NCBI RefSeq assembly: GCF_022354825.1
Contig: NZ_CP031168.1
Coordinates: 5,147,501-5,211,500 of the forward strand
Direction of reading: 5' to 3'
Length of the DNA stretch: 64,000 bases
Origin: Paenibacillus sp. H1-7
Lineage (GTDB): Bacteria > Bacillota > Bacilli > Paenibacillales > NBRC-103111
Shown here: positions 61,234-64,000 of the stretch, piece by piece
How the letters are laid out: every line of letters starts with the position of its first letter
How positions within the stretch are numbered: the stretch's first letter is position 1
Program-made: the position numbers and the translations under genes
Notes under the pieces: model-generated
What the model was told of the DNA's origin: nothing
Database searches by the model: none
The model's input: only the letters and a program-made list of their open reading frames with translations

Positions 61234-61276
61234 AAAAAAACGGATCAAGTCTGTATAATGACACAGACCAGATCCG
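61234..61276 (-). terminator. Terminator after the siderophore-binding-protein remnant
   Basis: Arms CGGATC-GTCTGT and ACAGAC-GATCCG with a two-base internal mismatch and 8-base loop; the minus strand continues TTTTTTTATT. It lies about 42 bases past the stop at 61318. Confidence 0.85.
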
Positions 61277-61317
61277 ATTCTTGTAACAATTCATGTTTGT
61301 TACTATCTCATTGCAGT

Positions 61318-61737
61318 CTATTCTTTGCCCAAAAAGCCTTTTTTGAAAATACCCAGTAAATACTCTAGCGTTATCGGATCGCTATAGCTGGATGCTTTGG
61401 TCTCAATCTCAATGACACGTTGATTCTTGACAGCCGGGATGTTCTTCCAGATCGCTGAATCCTTGAAAGCGGCATCGGCATCCAAATTTCTGCTAAGAAC
61501 AATGTAGTCTCCGGCATATTGCGGCAGAACCTCTTGAGAAAGCTTGTAGAAGCCGGGTCCAAGCGCGTCGCTCTTGATTTTATCCGGCATTGACAGCCCC
61601 ATCGCCTGATACAGAATCTCGGTGCCGCGAGCCCATTTGTCGCCGAATACATAGAAGTCTTTCGTGTTCGTCTCGAACACCGACACGGTGACGTTATCGC
61701 CGAGCTTGGCTTTAATTTCTTTGCCGGCCGCTTCATT
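61318..61737 (-). pseudogene. C-terminal remnant of an iron-siderophore (FecB/FhuD-type) binding protein
   Basis: About 140 residues, from NEAAGKEIKAKLGDNVTVSV through FETNTKDFYVFGDKWARGTE to the natural end LLGIFKKGFLGKE. This is the second lobe of periplasmic-binding-protein type III proteins that carry Fe-siderophores; the first lobe, signal peptide and lipobox are missing. Upstream sequence in the same frame (through ASNRIPEKNE) is open but not recognisable and runs into the AraC gene end. No ribosome binding site precedes the GTG at 61686. A good terminator still follows. Most likely a deletion or rearrangement joined the AraC gene to the tail of an iron-uptake gene. Non-functional by inference. 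Confidence 0.75.
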
Positions 61738-61808
61738 TTTCTCAGGGATTCGATTAGACGCACCTCGACGGTTCTCCTCCGCAGCAGAAACGGTGAACCG
61801 CGATTTCG

Positions 61809-64000
61809 TTACAGCGATTCGCGGTATTTGCCCGGCGTCGTTCCCTCATACTTTTTAAAGACCCGAATAAACCCGATATCGTTGGCATATCCCACTTTAT
61901 TGGCGATTTGCGTGAACGTCAGCTTCTTGTCCTGCATTAATTTCTTCGCCTCGTCGATCCGTACTCTTGTCAAATAATCGGTCAAGTTCACTCCTGTTTG
62001 TTTCTTGAAGAAGGCGGACAAATATTGCGGGGTTAATTCGAATTGATCGGCAATGGCCGTCAAACTGAGCATGTCGTCGCCGTAGTGCTGCTCGATGTAC
62101 CGGATAATCCGTTCGGACAGCTGTCGTCCGTGATTGCTGCGCCCCGCGTTCAAATAATGGGAGAGGGTGAGAAACCAGTCGCTGATCTTGACCTTCATCT
62201 CTTCTACCGTCGGACACCCGGACAGCTCCTTCAGCGGATCGAACCCTTCCCCGAATACCTCATTGTATAATGGATCCATCGGGTTCATGATCTTCCAAAG
62301 CGTGCTCACCATATTGGTAAACAAGCTTCGTCCCAATTCCGGGGTCATCCGCCGTTCTCTGAAATGCGCGTGAAACAGGTTGCCGATGAGCCTATCGACA
62401 TTGTCCGCATCTCCGCTCTTGGTGAAGTTGATCAGCTGAATTTCCGTTTCAATGGGATAAAAATAATGGCGGTCCGATACCGCTATTTCACAGTAACGAA
62501 TAATGCTGCTGTGCCCTCTGTACATTTTGTAATCCAGTGCTTGAAGCGCTTCGAAATACGATTCGCACGCCCGCTCCACCCCTGCGTAGATCCCCCCGAT
62601 AGCAAGAGTTACATAGGTCTTGAAGCGCTCCTCCACCATATGCTTGAGCTGAACGGCAATAATACTAAGCTCCTGATCCGCTTCCTCAAGCTGTTCTCCG
62701 GCGATGTTGACAAGAAGGGCTACCCGGTTCTGATCCAGCTCTATCGCATATCCCCATTGGCGCTCGCGAATCAATTCATTGCCGATATTGGAAATGACAA
62801 ACCGAATCAAAGCCCACTGCCGTTCGGATTGATCGGCGCTGAACCGGCTGAAATCGGCAATGTCGATTAGAATCACGGCGAACCGGTCGGAGATCAGCCG
62901 GATATCCATAAACTGCAGCGATTCATCGGTCAACCGTGACGCATCTACATGACCGCGGATGAGGCGCGACAGAAAGCTTGCCTGAATAACCGGAGCTTGA
63001 CGGGATAAGATCCCCCGGAGCTCCCGCTCTTCGTGCATCGTCATTTGAATCGCTTCCCGGATAAATTCGTACTCATTGGACGGGAGTACCGCGCGCATCG
63101 GCTTCTTATTTTGCAGAACGCGCACCACACCCTGCAGCGGAGCGTAATTGCGATGCACCCAAAAGGCGATCGCCGCTCCCCCGCCGACCAAGCAAATCAA
63201 AAGCAGCGTGATCATCCAGTTTTTCAGCGTATAGACCCGCTCCAAGTAGACTTGCTTCGGCATAATATGAATGTACTTCCAGCCGTTCTGATCGGATACG
63301 GTATAGGACAGCATCATGTCCTTGCCTTGATCCCGATATTCGTAGGGAATGCCCTTGGTCTGCACGTCTTGACCGATCTGATCCCACGGGAGAGACAGGC
63401 CTCCATCGCCGTCGCCGGCAATCAGGCGGTCTTTCCGGTCCAGAATATAGACGGAGCTCTGGTAGGCGGATTCGATTTTAGCGAGCATGCTGCGAACTTG
63501 ATTCATATCAAGCATAATCACAAGCGCACCGCGGATATCGGTCGTTTCCCCCAAAGGCAGGGTCTGCATGTAGGTTATCGTATCCAGCTTGCCGTTCGGC
63601 GTCTCGTAGCTGACGGGAACATAATCCTGATAATGAGGACTGCTTAGCAGTTGGCCCCGCCAAGCATCGAAGCTGGTTCCAACCGGATGGTACAAACGCT
63701 CATAGAGTACTTCCGGCGTTGTTTTGGCTGTCGGCATCAGCACCGTATTGCTCGAGCTGAAATACACGTAATAGCCTTGTATGAGATCGCTTACATTTTG
63801 GTAGCGAGACATATGGTCCGACACAAATTCAACGAACTTGTAAGCATCGGCGGAATTCGTCGTATCCGTGTTGTTCATTAGCCACTGCATACGGGGATTC
63901 AACGCTATTTGCTGCGACATCTGCTGGACATCCTTAAGCTTGCTGTCCATTACTTGACGGAGCTGCTCGAGCATGGCCAAGTTCGCCCGGTTCGCATTAT
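61809..64000 (-). CDS. Membrane-tethered AraC-family regulator, N-terminus beyond window
   Basis: At least 730 residues; the frame continues through base 64000 without a stop (NANRANLAMLEQL at the visible start, matching the juxtamembrane part of the paralogue at 48892-51207). It has a Cache-like extracellular sensor (YYVYFSSSNTVLMPTA; SYTVSDQNGWKYIHIMP), a membrane helix (WMITLLLICLVGGGAAIAFW) and C-terminal AraC HTH units (IADQFELTPQYLSAFFKKQT and FTQIANKVGYANDIGFIRVF). Same architecture as the other tethered regulator but with many differences, so an old duplication. Target genes are likely beyond the window or the lyase locus. Confidence 0.9.
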   Translation of the reverse strand, partial: NANRANLAMLEQLRQVMDSKLKDVQQMSQQIALNPRMQWLMNNTDTTNSADAYKFVEFVSDHMSRYQNVSDLIQGYYVYFSSSNTVLMPTAKTTPEVLYERLYHPVGTSFDAWRGQLLSSPHYQDYVPVSYETPNGKLDTITYMQTLPLGETTDIRGALVIMLDMNQVRSMLAKIESAYQSSVYILDRKDRLIAGDGDGGLSLPWDQIGQDVQTKGIPYEYRDQGKDMMLSYTVSDQNGWKYIHIMPKQVYLERVYTLKNWMITLLLICLVGGGAAIAFWVHRNYAPLQGVVRVLQNKKPMRAVLPSNEYEFIREAIQMTMHEERELRGILSRQAPVIQASFLSRLIRGHVDASRLTDESLQFMDIRLISDRFAVILIDIADFSRFSADQSERQWALIRFVISNIGNELIRERQWGYAIELDQNRVALLVNIAGEQLEEADQELSIIAVQLKHMVEERFKTYVTLAIGGIYAGVERACESYFEALQALDYKMYRGHSSIIRYCEIAVSDRHYFYPIETEIQLINFTKSGDADNVDRLIGNLFHAHFRERRMTPELGRSLFTNMVSTLWKIMNPMDPLYNEVFGEGFDPLKELSGCPTVEEMKVKISDWFLTLSHYLNAGRSNHGRQLSERIIRYIEQHYGDDMLSLTAIADQFELTPQYLSAFFKKQTGVNLTDYLTRVRIDEAKKLMQDKKLTFTQIANKVGYANDIGFIRVFKKYEGTTPGKYRESL

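Noticed and set aside
62540..62560. cre-like TTGAAGCGCTTCGA
   Set aside because: Internal to the AraC regulator gene and lacking the consensus outer positions.
1..64000. tRNA, rRNA, riboswitch, insertion sequence or prophage genes
   Set aside because: I looked for transposase motifs, terminal inverted repeats, tRNA-like cloverleaf arms and conserved riboswitch cores and found none that I could support by eye.

Overview
The window looks like chromosome of a Paenibacillus-type Firmicute. The evidence is a giant secreted protein ending in three S-layer homology repeats, lipoprotein-type sugar-binding proteins, several Lpl/Ugp-style permease pairs, YesM/YesN-type and membrane-tethered AraC regulators, strong AGGAGG ribosome binding sites and many hairpin-plus-T terminators. 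I see no rRNA, tRNA, CRISPR array, insertion sequence or phage gene. Most of the 64 kb is carbohydrate scavenging, and most of it lies on the minus strand.

Left part (1-26.3 kb). A clipped minus-strand gene and a divergent AraC regulator are followed by a GH2 glycosidase. Next come an HxlR repressor with a divergent flavin reductase-like gene, and a seven-gene sugar-uptake cluster: two permeases, sensor kinase, response regulator, a terminator, then binding protein and two Gfo/Idh dehydrogenases. A housekeeping/stress block follows: DinB-like protein, His-rich CDF metal exporter, Rieske fusion protein, FtsH paralogue, MFS exporter, a GrpB-family gene broken by one in-frame TAG, an SDR with a divergent AraC regulator, and small DUF proteins.

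Middle part (26.5-42.8 kb). An AraC gene and a PrmC-like methyltransferase precede an approximately 8-kb operon read from 36439 down to 28375. It encodes a FucU-type mutarotase, aldo/keto reductase, sugar isomerase/epimerase-fold protein, Gfo/Idh dehydrogenase, two Lpl-type permeases, binding lipoprotein and D-2-hydroxyacid dehydrogenase, with a divergent ROK regulator. After it lies a compact module of MoxR/CobS-like AAA+ ATPase, vWA protein and a DUF6530-like protein. Its two promoters have the same layout, each with a palindrome just downstream of the -10 box. The ATPase and vWA genes are joined by an A9 slippery run that would fuse them by a -1 frameshift; this is the most unusual item in the window. 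A racemase and a YheC/D-like protein follow.

Right part (42.9-64 kb). This is a polysaccharide-lyase locus. It holds a secreted 620-residue F5/8C+PL6 lyase, a complete Lpl-type importer, a membrane-tethered AraC regulator, a 1899-residue surface protein with a second F5/8C+PL6 module and SLH anchors, a GH4 glycosidase, a divergent AraC regulator, an orphan sugar-binding lipoprotein, a decayed siderophore-type binding-protein fragment, and a second membrane-tethered AraC regulator cut by the window end. CcpA-type cre sites precede both lyases and the orphan binding protein. The likely logic is extracellular cleavage of a uronate-containing polymer (alginate- or dermatan/chondroitin-like), oligosaccharide import, and intracellular NAD-dependent cleavage.

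All functions are read by eye from motifs; no database search was run.
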